Position numbers and translations under genes: made by a program. A stretch of 17,736 nt of DNA from positions 1 to 17,736 of the forward strand of contig CAJLFL010000017.1 in NCBI GenBank assembly GCA_905205855.1. Reading direction: 5' to 3'. This DNA is from an uncultured Eubacteriales bacterium. Its GTDB lineage: Bacteria > Bacillota > Clostridia > Monoglobales > Monoglobaceae. Of this stretch, positions 1 through 6,702 are shown piece by piece (position 1 is the stretch's first letter; every line of letters starts with the position of its first letter). Below the pieces are notes generated by a model that did not search any database, had not been told where the DNA came from, and saw only the letters and a list, made by a program, of their open reading frames with translations.

Positions 1-307
1 AGAAAAATAATACAAGAATATATCTGCACTCCACTACTCGAAAATCGAGTTTTACATCACTATTTGTACCCTCGAAATTCGTTTCCGATGATCTGCATCA
101 ATTCTTAAAAAATGATAAGCATTACTATGTCTCTCTAAAACACTCGTTTTTTACCCTTCTGATTCATTTTTCTTTAATAAACACATTAAAATTCGTATAT
201 CTACCACTCGAAAAAAATAGATAAGATGTCTCACTGCTTGCCCATTTTGTTATATAAGTTTTCAGGCATTCACCATTCTGTAAAATCACATAGATAGACA
301 CCTTTTC
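1..307. other. Non-coding region downstream of the PL8 lyase gene
   Basis: No credible coding sequence lies in this AT-rich stretch between the PL8 stop codon and the window edge. I looked for a GC-rich hairpin followed by a T run just after the PL8 stop and did not find one, so the end of the PL8 transcript is unresolved. The stretch holds a 6-bp perfect inverted repeat with a 3-base loop at 36-50 and several CTCGA-containing motifs, listed separately. It may be the upstream region of another minus-strand gene beyond the window edge, but that cannot be confirmed here. Confidence 0.6.
31..213 (-). repeat. Irregularly spaced TTTCGAG-type motifs, possible operator sites
   Basis: On the minus strand, three copies of a TTTCGAG core followed by a T/G/A-rich tail occur at about 213-202 (TTTCGAGTGGTA), 77-67 (TTTCGAGGGTA) and 43-31 (TTTCGAGTAGTGG). 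A weaker relative lies at 150-140 (AAAACGAGTGT). The copy at 36-50 also forms a perfect ACTCGA-AAA-TCGAGT dyad. Spacing is irregular, so this is not a CRISPR array. Binding sites for a regulator of the next gene beyond the window are possible, but chance recurrence in AT-rich DNA is a real alternative. Confidence 0.3.
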
Positions 308-2749
308 CTAACGCAAATTGGCATTAAGTGTCCTCCCGGACAAGCCAAAATCGATTTCTAAAACAATGGCGTCGGCTTTGGATTCCGCCTTAATGCCGGA
401 ATCTGCACTCACTAAAGTCAAAGGACGATTGACGGTCAGTGTGACCGTTTCATTCTCAATAGACATGCCGTTGTTACAGTCTGTCACCTGCAGATTATCA
501 ACAATCTTAGAACCGTGACTCATACTTGGATCGGATACGGCGATTTGAATTCCCTCCGCCATTTCTTTTACCATAACCACCATAGGTATGCTTGCGGTAA
601 AGCCGTTAAAACTCCCTGCCTGCCAAAATACCATACCAGTTAGATTGGTATTTTTCTCCCGAACTGCCTGTATCGCAACCGTGTTACTCAAAACAGTGAT
701 ATCTGGGTTTGCTGCATAGGCCGCTGTTTCTTCTGCAGTCCGGTTGGGCAGCAGGGTATAAGCATAAGCGGCATTATTGGGATTTTTGCCGTGACATAGG
801 AAAAGTTCCAGATACGGATAACTCTTATTTTCCTTATATGCAGTCAGCTTTCCGCCCTGCGGGAAGTAGTAACCAGCATAACCCTCCAAATTTGCCCAAG
901 ACGCATTTTCAAACGTCTGATTTATGCCGTCTACGGTATTTGGCAGTACATTGCCGTCTATAGTAATCTTCTCCACTCCATAGATAGGCTCACCATCACC
1001 GACAGCACTCGTCTCATATTCAACAGAAACGTCGACCGCGTGCAAATTGTTCTTAGGCGCAACAACTCCGCTCATCGCATGATTCTCCACTGTAGTTTGC
1101 ACTTCAAAACCAGTAGTAGAGTTAATGCCGGCGCCTAAGGCAACCACCTCATCATCAAACATGAACCAAGATTTTTTCGCCTTTAAATCATTGTTATGCA
1201 AATCAAAGTCACCACCGTAACCGTCATCTGCCGTCTGAGGCGCTTTCTCATTGTGAAAGGCCTCAAAGTCCATGACCGCAGTCACATACTGTTTGTCCAT
1301 CTCAGCGCCACCGACAAAGGTAGGCGAACTGAGATAGGGAACTCTGTAACTTGACGCAAGCCTTGGTTGGACATCCTCGGTCGTACCAGGGATATGGTAC
1401 GGATTGGAATAATTCCAGAAGTCGTCACCAAAGGGATCGTCACTGTCAGCGGCATTATAGAGCAACACAGCACCGTCCCCTTGATACCAGCCGGTCTTAT
1501 TTACATCGTTGATACACTCATAGTTTCCAATCCGGTGCGAGTGCATATGAATTCCAACCGCATAGTCGGAACGGTGCCACACCACAGCATCTCCATGATA
1601 ATACACATGTGCATAGTTCTGCTCCGGCACCTCGATTTTCTCGTCCATCACACGAACTAGATCCGCAATCTGTGCAACCGACATCTGACTGATAACCTTC
1701 TTCATATTCCTGCCATCCACATGACGGTGAATAAATTCCTTAAGCCGTTTATCGTCATCGTTGGAGAAGACACCAATTAAATCCACGGCCGAAATGATAA
1801 CCATTCTGCCGCTTTCATCACCGGTTCCGGGTTCGCGACCATTTCCCCATGCCATGACGTTTCCGCGATACATCTGGGGATCAAAGGTGTTGTAAATCCA
1901 AAGTGCCTGGTTGTACTTGTACACGCTGTTTACTTCAAACTTGGTACCTGCAAGAACGGAGGCCGTTGTGATAAGACGATCGCACAGACAAGCTGCACCG
2001 TATGTACCAACTAAGGGATATACCCCGTGATTTAAGTAGGTGAAGTCGTCGTAAACTCCCTCCCCGGATATAGTGGGACGCAAAATCCGCTCAAAGTCAT
2101 CCATACACTCTAGCATAAGATCAGAATCCTCCCGGAGCGCTGCCGACATGGTAACGACCTGAACACGAGACTGCGCCTCCGCAAGATTCTTAGCTTGACG
2201 CATGTGTGTACGCACATACTCCCACATTTCAGTATGACGCTGAATCATTTCGCCGCCAATTTCATTTTCCAAAATCAGCAAAGACGGCAGCAATTTCATA
2301 GGCACATTGATGTACCAGTCCCACCAGTTAAAGGCAAACACATCTCTCCAGCCGTGTCCTTCCATCTCATCCGGACCGTACAGGTTGTCTCGCAACCATT
2401 CCAGCGCATACAAAATGTCCTGCTTGAGCTTTTTGTCGTGATACAACTTGGTTCCCCAGGTTCCATATGCCAGCGTCATGTTGTACATATGCTTAAACTG
2501 GTCTCCCATATCTGCCGAAGTGGTTACCGGCGTTACTCCAAACAAAACCGCCGCATCATCTTCCTTGTTCATGATGTTCCATGAGTTTTGTCCCATGTTG
2601 TTGACTTCACTTATTTTTTTTGCAATATACTTGTTAGACAAATCGTTAATCTGCTTGCTACCCACCAGGCGCGCCCGCCATTTATCCTTTAAGGCTACAA
2701 AATCTTCGTGGGTTACAGTATTGGGATTAAAAGAAATATTCTCACTCAT
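308..2749 (-). CDS. Divergent polysaccharide lyase family 8 (PL8) protein, cytoplasmic
   Basis: The 813-residue product resembles PL8 lyases (hyaluronate, chondroitin AC and xanthan lyases), which cleave uronic-acid-containing polysaccharides by beta-elimination. An N-terminal alpha/alpha toroid is marked by the aromatic-patch motif NWWDW at residues 141-145. It is followed by a His-Tyr motif at about 240-251, with His241 and Tyr250 nine residues apart as in known PL8 active sites. The central and C-terminal beta-sandwiches carry a GWYQGDG motif (about 420-426) and HIPGTT. No signal peptide is visible, so it probably acts on imported oligosaccharides. I chose the ATG at 2749 because GGAGGT precedes it by 10 bases; an in-frame TTG at 2788 would add 13 residues but has no well-placed site. 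Several positions usually catalytic in PL8 appear changed: Asn to Ser194, the second Arg of the RGRxxSR motif, and the Glu of the NGEN motif. Substrate is therefore uncertain. It lies 76 bases behind the M14-like gene and is probably cotranscribed with it. Confidence 0.8.
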   Translation of the reverse strand: MSENISFNPNTVTHEDFVALKDKWRARLVGSKQINDLSNKYIAKKISEVNNMGQNSWNIMNKEDDAAVLFGVTPVTTSADMGDQFKHMYNMTLAYGTWGTKLYHDKKLKQDILYALEWLRDNLYGPDEMEGHGWRDVFAFNWWDWYINVPMKLLPSLLILENEIGGEMIQRHTEMWEYVRTHMRQAKNLAEAQSRVQVVTMSAALREDSDLMLECMDDFERILRPTISGEGVYDDFTYLNHGVYPLVGTYGAACLCDRLITTASVLAGTKFEVNSVYKYNQALWIYNTFDPQMYRGNVMAWGNGREPGTGDESGRMVIISAVDLIGVFSNDDDKRLKEFIHRHVDGRNMKKVISQMSVAQIADLVRVMDEKIEVPEQNYAHVYYHGDAVVWHRSDYAVGIHMHSHRIGNYECINDVNKTGWYQGDGAVLLYNAADSDDPFGDDFWNYSNPYHIPGTTEDVQPRLASSYRVPYLSSPTFVGGAEMDKQYVTAVMDFEAFHNEKAPQTADDGYGGDFDLHNNDLKAKKSWFMFDDEVVALGAGINSTTGFEVQTTVENHAMSGVVAPKNNLHAVDVSVEYETSAVGDGEPIYGVEKITIDGNVLPNTVDGINQTFENASWANLEGYAGYYFPQGGKLTAYKENKSYPYLELFLCHGKNPNNAAYAYTLLPNRTAEETAAYAANPDITVLSNTVAIQAVREKNTNLTGMVFWQAGSFNGFTASIPMVVMVKEMAEGIQIAVSDPSMSHGSKIVDNLQVTDCNNGMSIENETVTLTVNRPLTLVSADSGIKAESKADAIVLEIDFGLSGRTLNANLR

Positions 2750-2825
2750 AAAAGAATCTACCTCCGTCAAATGTGTCATAGATGCCAATTTTCAATTTGC
2801 ATCACCTCTTTGCTCCGTATTTTTT

Positions 2826-3851
2826 CTATTTTTCTAACAGATGGTCGCATAAGGCTTCAAAAAGCAACCAATGCTGGCGGTAAATCTGGGAGTGAGTCAT
2901 GGAAACGTCCGTCTCTCCATCTGTCAGACCCTGATTGGACTCATAGGTGATGCAGGGTGCACCACATAGATGATACATAGCTGAAATCAGGTTAAATGAT
3001 ACCGGAGGTTCTCTATCTTCTCCGCCACTGACTCCCCCGGCAAATGGAAGGTTGTCCGCCTGGCAACGGCGGCGCATGGCATCACCAAACCGAATGACCT
3101 CCTCCGCGATAGCGGGTGTGGAATAGGTTGGCGCAATCAAATGGCTGATTCCATTGGTTCCGCCGTGAAGCAGAACCGAAAAATCCGGTGCGTATGTTTC
3201 GGTCATCTGCAGCAGCGCTTCGGTCTCAGCCGCCTTCTTCCCGAAGAAATTGTCGTGCATCAGATTGACCCCGTCGTCGTTAAAATATCCGCCAAGATAA
3301 CCCACTTTTCCCTTTATAGGATGTATCTTCTTACATTCAGGCCATCCACAAAGACTACCATCCGGCCATGTCCCCTGGTTGTAGTAACGCAGTTCCTCAA
3401 AGCTTTTACCTACCATAGTGGCAAACGGAACATGAGAACGCCCGTCAGGATTAACACATGGTAAAATCAGCAGATTGATTTGATTCAGTTTTGACAAAAG
3501 TGTGGCATACAGTTCTTCTGCCAAATCTTTTCCGGTCTCCATCACCGAAATCAGATTCAACAGCGCTGCCGTCCCCTCGAACTCACCACCGTGAATACAG
3601 CCTGCCAACAGCAACGTTGGTCGCCAATTGCCAACATTACGATTTACAAAGCAACTTGGATCTCCTGCTCCCAACGCACTGCTCAAATTCGCCGTGCGAT
3701 TGATTTGGTTCTCTGTGCCATAAAACACCGCATAAACCGGTCGTCCGCCCGGCGAAATGCAAAGGATTCTTCGTTTTCCTTTTCTTATACCAACCATTTG
3801 CTGATCGATTTCCTCAAGGGTGGTTTTCCAATACTCTGGACACTCACTCAT
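2826..3851 (-). CDS. M14-family zinc carboxypeptidase-like protein
   Basis: The 341-residue protein has the features of the M14 metallopeptidase fold: a zinc-binding His87-Gly-Gly-Glu90 motif, a conserved NPDGR at 135-139, a third probable zinc ligand His229 in LLHGG, and a candidate catalytic Glu304 in TYES near the C-terminus. M14 enzymes remove C-terminal amino acids from peptides or hydrolyse related amides, such as peptidoglycan-linked or N-acyl amino acids. The segment that normally carries the substrate-binding Asn-Arg pair reads VNLMHDNFF (about 195-203), so substrate recognition is probably not that of a standard carboxypeptidase. No signal peptide is seen, which suggests a cytoplasmic location. 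The ATG has an excellent AAAGGAGG site 7 to 8 bases upstream. The 81-base gap behind the transporter gene holds only a weak candidate promoter (TTGTAT at 3901-3896, 17-base spacer, TAATAT at 3878-3873). Placement before the PL8 lyase suggests the two act on one substrate; this is inference. Confidence 0.78.
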   Translation of the reverse strand: MSECPEYWKTTLEEIDQQMVGIRKGKRRILCISPGGRPVYAVFYGTENQINRTANLSSALGAGDPSCFVNRNVGNWRPTLLLAGCIHGGEFEGTAALLNLISVMETGKDLAEELYATLLSKLNQINLLILPCVNPDGRSHVPFATMVGKSFEELRYYNQGTWPDGSLCGWPECKKIHPIKGKVGYLGGYFNDDGVNLMHDNFFGKKAAETEALLQMTETYAPDFSVLLHGGTNGISHLIAPTYSTPAIAEEVIRFGDAMRRRCQADNLPFAGGVSGGEDREPPVSFNLISAMYHLCGAPCITYESNQGLTDGETDVSMTHSQIYRQHWLLFEALCDHLLEK

Positions 3852-3932
3852 TTTCTTTCCTCCTTTGTTTATATATTATTCTATTAAATAAAGTGATACA
3901 ACTATAAATTTTCGCTGTCATACAACTTGTTT

Positions 3933-4850
3933 TCAAGATATATTTGTACTTTTTTTTGGCAACTGCACCAAAATAATCGCGATGAACATGAGTACACAAC
4001 CCAATATTTCACGCATTGTCATAGCCCCACCTGTAATATTCCAGCCAAGTGCCACCAGAATCACGGTAGAAAGCGTCGCAAACACCGACTCAAGGCTCAT
4101 AAAAATTGATGTAGATGTGGGATCTGTGTACCTCTGACCGACAATTTGCAGTGTATATGCAATGCTACACGACATAATGCCGGAATAAGCAATCGTACCC
4201 CAAGCACTACGGAGCGGAGCAATCGATGGTTTTTCAAACAAAAGTGCCATCATGATATTGATGATTCCGCATACAAAGACATGAACGCACGACAGTTTCA
4301 CGCCATCAACCTTGCTTGAATAATAATCGATAACAAGAATATGACCTGCAAAAACAAAGGAACACAACAGTATCAGCAAATCTCCAAAGTTTAGTGCAAG
4401 ACTTGATTGAATGCACATAAGATACAATCCCATAACTGCAAGAAACACCGATACCAGAATAATCAATCTTGGCTTTTTACCGAAAAACAGATTGATAATC
4501 GGAATAATCACCATATACAGTGCAGTGATAAATCCCGCTTTACCCGGACTTGTGTAAACCAGTCCGGTAGTTTGCAATGTCGTTCCGGCGCATAAAAATA
4601 CACCACATATAATACCGCCTTTGATTAGGTTTTTGTCAATAGGTTGCACGGATATCCCTTTTTTTCTTTTACTTTTGTCAATAAAATAAATGATAGGCAA
4701 TAGTGCGAAACCGCCAAGCAAACTCCGAATACCATTAAAGGTCATTGGCGGTATCTGTTCCACTCCCTTGCTTTGCACAACAAAGGAAATACCACAAATC
4801 AGTGCGCTCAACAGAATCATAAAATTGCCTTTTAATTTTTGATTTTTCAT
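3933..4850 (-). CDS. EamA/DMT-family transporter
   Basis: This 305-residue, very hydrophobic protein matches the drug/metabolite transporter (EamA) superfamily: two tandem five-helix halves giving about ten membrane segments. In the first half GLVYTSPGKAGFITALY (about 96-112) is the characteristic end-of-repeat segment, and in the second half SIFMSLESVFATL (about 248-260) is its counterpart. Family members export or exchange amino acids, nucleosides, sugar phosphates or other metabolites; the substrate cannot be read from the sequence. The ATG is preceded by TTGGAGG at good spacing. It follows the LysR gene by 98 bases, and that gap contains a candidate promoter with a dyad, so the neighbouring LysR protein is a likely regulator. 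Confidence 0.88.
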   Translation of the reverse strand: MKNQKLKGNFMILLSALICGISFVVQSKGVEQIPPMTFNGIRSLLGGFALLPIIYFIDKSKRKKGISVQPIDKNLIKGGIICGVFLCAGTTLQTTGLVYTSPGKAGFITALYMVIIPIINLFFGKKPRLIILVSVFLAVMGLYLMCIQSSLALNFGDLLILLCSFVFAGHILVIDYYSSKVDGVKLSCVHVFVCGIINIMMALLFEKPSIAPLRSAWGTIAYSGIMSCSIAYTLQIVGQRYTDPTSTSIFMSLESVFATLSTVILVALGWNITGGAMTMREILGCVLMFIAIILVQLPKKSTNIS

Positions 4851-4868
4851 TATAAAACCTCCAACCCT

Positions 4869-4904
4869 ATTGTAGTTCTATTGCACTCGGCAGTCATTCT
4901 GCCG
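4869..4904 (-). promoter_or_regulatory. Candidate promoter with overlapping dyad before the transporter gene
   Basis: On the minus strand ATGACT (4897-4892) and TACAAT (4874-4869) are separated by 17 bases, a fair sigma-A-type promoter whose start point would give a leader of about 15 to 20 bases before the transporter ATG. A perfect inverted repeat CGGCAG-N5-CTGCCG (4888-4904) overlaps the -35 element. No T run follows it, so it is unlikely to be a terminator, and it is well placed as an operator. The adjacent LysR gene is the obvious candidate to bind it; this is inference. Confidence 0.4.
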
Positions 4905-4948
4905 GATTTCTCCATAAATTCAACAAAATAAATGTATTTTTGTAAGCA

Positions 4949-5848
4949 TCATAGCGTTAATTCTTTTTTCAGCATCTCTACAAAGTTTTGCGCCATCACG
5001 GATCTTTTTCGATCCGTGTGCAAAATATAGCCAATATTATAATAGGTATCACTTTCGAGCGGTATACTGATAATTTTTCCTTCGTTTAATGTTGACGGCA
5101 TAATACCAGTACCAATCGTGTAGCTTTGTGTGGTAATCAGCACATTCATCAAACTTGCTCTATCACTGATTTCAATATGTTTAGCAACATCAGATATTTC
5201 CATAATCTCCTCTGCAAAAATAGAATCACCGTACTCTCCTTGCTCATAAGATACAAAAGGGAATTTTTTTAATTCCTTATATGTCAAATGATTAGAAAGA
5301 GCAAGCGGATGGTCTTTTCTTACAAATATATGCGGCGATGCTTTTAAAATCAAATGAAATGAAATTCTTTTATTGGACAAAAGCCGATTCATAATGTCAT
5401 AATCTGTATTTTTAATCGCGATGATTCCCACATCACTAAGCCCGTTTTCAATTTCCCTAATCACATCATAAGTTCTCGTTTCTTTCAAAACCAGCCGATA
5501 GGCATCATCAATCAGCACGTTCAGCATATTGCTGAACACATCGGCTACAAAATCGTAATGCTGCGTTACAATTCGCAATTTTTGATACACACTGCCGATT
5601 TTGTATCGCTCCATCACCAAGTCATTTTGCTGCACAATCTGAGAGGCATATCGAACAAACTCCGCACCATCGCCGGTAAGATAAATACCACTTTTAGAGC
5701 GTTCAAAGATTTTTATATGTAATTCTTCCTCTAAGGACTTCACACTCGCCGACAAACTTGATTGTGCTACGAACAGTGCCTTTGATGCTTTGTTAAAGGA
5801 ACCACGCTTTAATATTTCCAACACATGTTTACACTGCTGTATTGTCAT
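4949..5848 (-). CDS. LysR-family transcriptional regulator
   Basis: The 299-residue product has the standard LysR layout. An N-terminal winged helix-turn-helix covers about residues 1-60, with the recognition region SFNKASKALFVAQSSLSASV at 17-36 and the following IKIFERSKSG wing. A linker helix leads to an effector-binding domain of the periplasmic-binding-protein type at about 90-295. Length is normal for the family. GAGGTG lies 8 bases before the ATG, and the gene starts one base after the DUF554 stop (TAAGATG), so the two are almost certainly translationally coupled. Same-strand placement between DUF554 and the DMT transporter, rather than divergent orientation, suggests it regulates its own operon. 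The inducer is not predictable. Confidence 0.92.
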   Translation of the reverse strand: MTIQQCKHVLEILKRGSFNKASKALFVAQSSLSASVKSLEEELHIKIFERSKSGIYLTGDGAEFVRYASQIVQQNDLVMERYKIGSVYQKLRIVTQHYDFVADVFSNMLNVLIDDAYRLVLKETRTYDVIREIENGLSDVGIIAIKNTDYDIMNRLLSNKRISFHLILKASPHIFVRKDHPLALSNHLTYKELKKFPFVSYEQGEYGDSIFAEEIMEISDVAKHIEISDRASLMNVLITTQSYTIGTGIMPSTLNEGKIISIPLESDTYYNIGYILHTDRKRSVMAQNFVEMLKKELTL

Positions 5849-5849
5849 C

Positions 5850-6536
5850 TTATATGCACCTCAATAATTTAAGAATAATATTATATAACAAAAAAAGGAA
5901 AATACTCAGAATCATATTGACATTACTAATCTTTTTTTTTTTAATTAAATTAAACCCCGAAAAAAACAAAATAATATACCCTATAGCACACAACTGTTTA
6001 ATAATTGAGGCATCTAAGAATTGCCCAAAAAACATTGTTAATGCTGCAATCAAGACTTGAATACTCGCCACCGGAATGGCAGAAAATGCTGTCTTTTTTC
6101 CGTAACTGATTCCAAACATGATTGCAAATGGAAAATCAATCATACCTTTTAAAATAAGCTGACTGTTGTCCCCTGACATTGCAAGCAGCAACGGTCCACA
6201 TATTTGCAGTCCACCAATACCAAAGAATACGGTTGAATCAATAAAAACAGAAAAATCACCTTCGGTAAAGTTTGACAGATTACTCAATTTTGTTTCCAAC
6301 TGCATTGCATCACCTAATGTAGTGCCTATGATGAGCGAAAATACAATTACCAGTAACTCATTGCTTTTTAATGTGATTCCGCTTACATCAAATACATTTT
6401 CAAAAAAGCCAACCAGGCTGATAATCATAATACTGATGCTAAACATCATCAAATTTTTAAGCTTTATGCGCTCCCTAAAAATATCACCCAAAAAAGAACC
6501 GAACACAATGGATAATGCATCTACTAAAATCCCCAT
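5850..6536 (-). CDS. DUF554-family membrane protein
   Basis: This 228-residue integral membrane protein has the profile and size of the DUF554 family (about 230 residues): the N-terminus MGILVDALSIVFGSFLGDIF, six to seven hydrophobic segments, and glycine-rich turns such as FGIGGLQICGPLL (about 104-116). The molecular role of DUF554 proteins is not established; transport is a common guess. AGAGGTG sits just before the ATG and an extended -10 promoter lies about 20 bases upstream, so this gene probably heads an operon with the LysR regulator and, by read-through, the DMT transporter. Its C-terminal coding region is strikingly AT-rich with long T/A runs, more so than in the lyase genes on either side. 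Confidence 0.85.
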   Translation of the reverse strand: MGILVDALSIVFGSFLGDIFRERIKLKNLMMFSISIMIISLVGFFENVFDVSGITLKSNELLVIVFSLIIGTTLGDAMQLETKLSNLSNFTEGDFSVFIDSTVFFGIGGLQICGPLLLAMSGDNSQLILKGMIDFPFAIMFGISYGKKTAFSAIPVASIQVLIAALTMFFGQFLDASIIKQLCAIGYIILFFSGFNLIKKKKISNVNMILSIFLFLLYNIILKLLRCI

Positions 6537-6556
6537 ATTTTCACCTCTGTGCTATT

Positions 6557-6586
6557 ATTATATCACACAAGGGTAAAATGTGGTAA
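6557..6586 (-). promoter_or_regulatory. Promoter of the DUF554-LysR operon
   Basis: On the minus strand a perfect TATAAT (6562-6557) is preceded by TG at the extended -10 position. An 18-base spacer leads back to TTACCA (6586-6581), a four-of-six match to the -35 consensus. The start point would fall about 10 to 15 bases before the DUF554 ATG, enough for its AGAGGTG site. The rest of the 166-base gap back to the nitrilase stop codon shows no convincing terminator hairpin. Confidence 0.6.
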
Positions 6587-6702
6587 TACTAAAATCCTAT
6601 CGTATGTTAACAAAAAAATCGATATAATATTTAATGAAATTTGCTCCTACGTCATCGCAATATCACCTTTTAGCAAGAAGACAAAAAATCCTCGCCTTTT
6701 TA

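Noticed and set aside
31..213. CRISPR array
   Set aside because: Repeats are short, imperfect and irregularly spaced, and no cas gene is present.
2749..2788. TTG at 2788 as the start of the PL8 gene
   Set aside because: The nearest upstream site is too far away, whereas the ATG at 2749 has GGAGGT; the 13 extra residues show no family similarity that I recognise.
4888..4904. Intrinsic terminator of the LysR gene
   Set aside because: The stem is only 6 bp and no T run follows on the minus strand; overlap with a promoter -35 makes an operator likelier.
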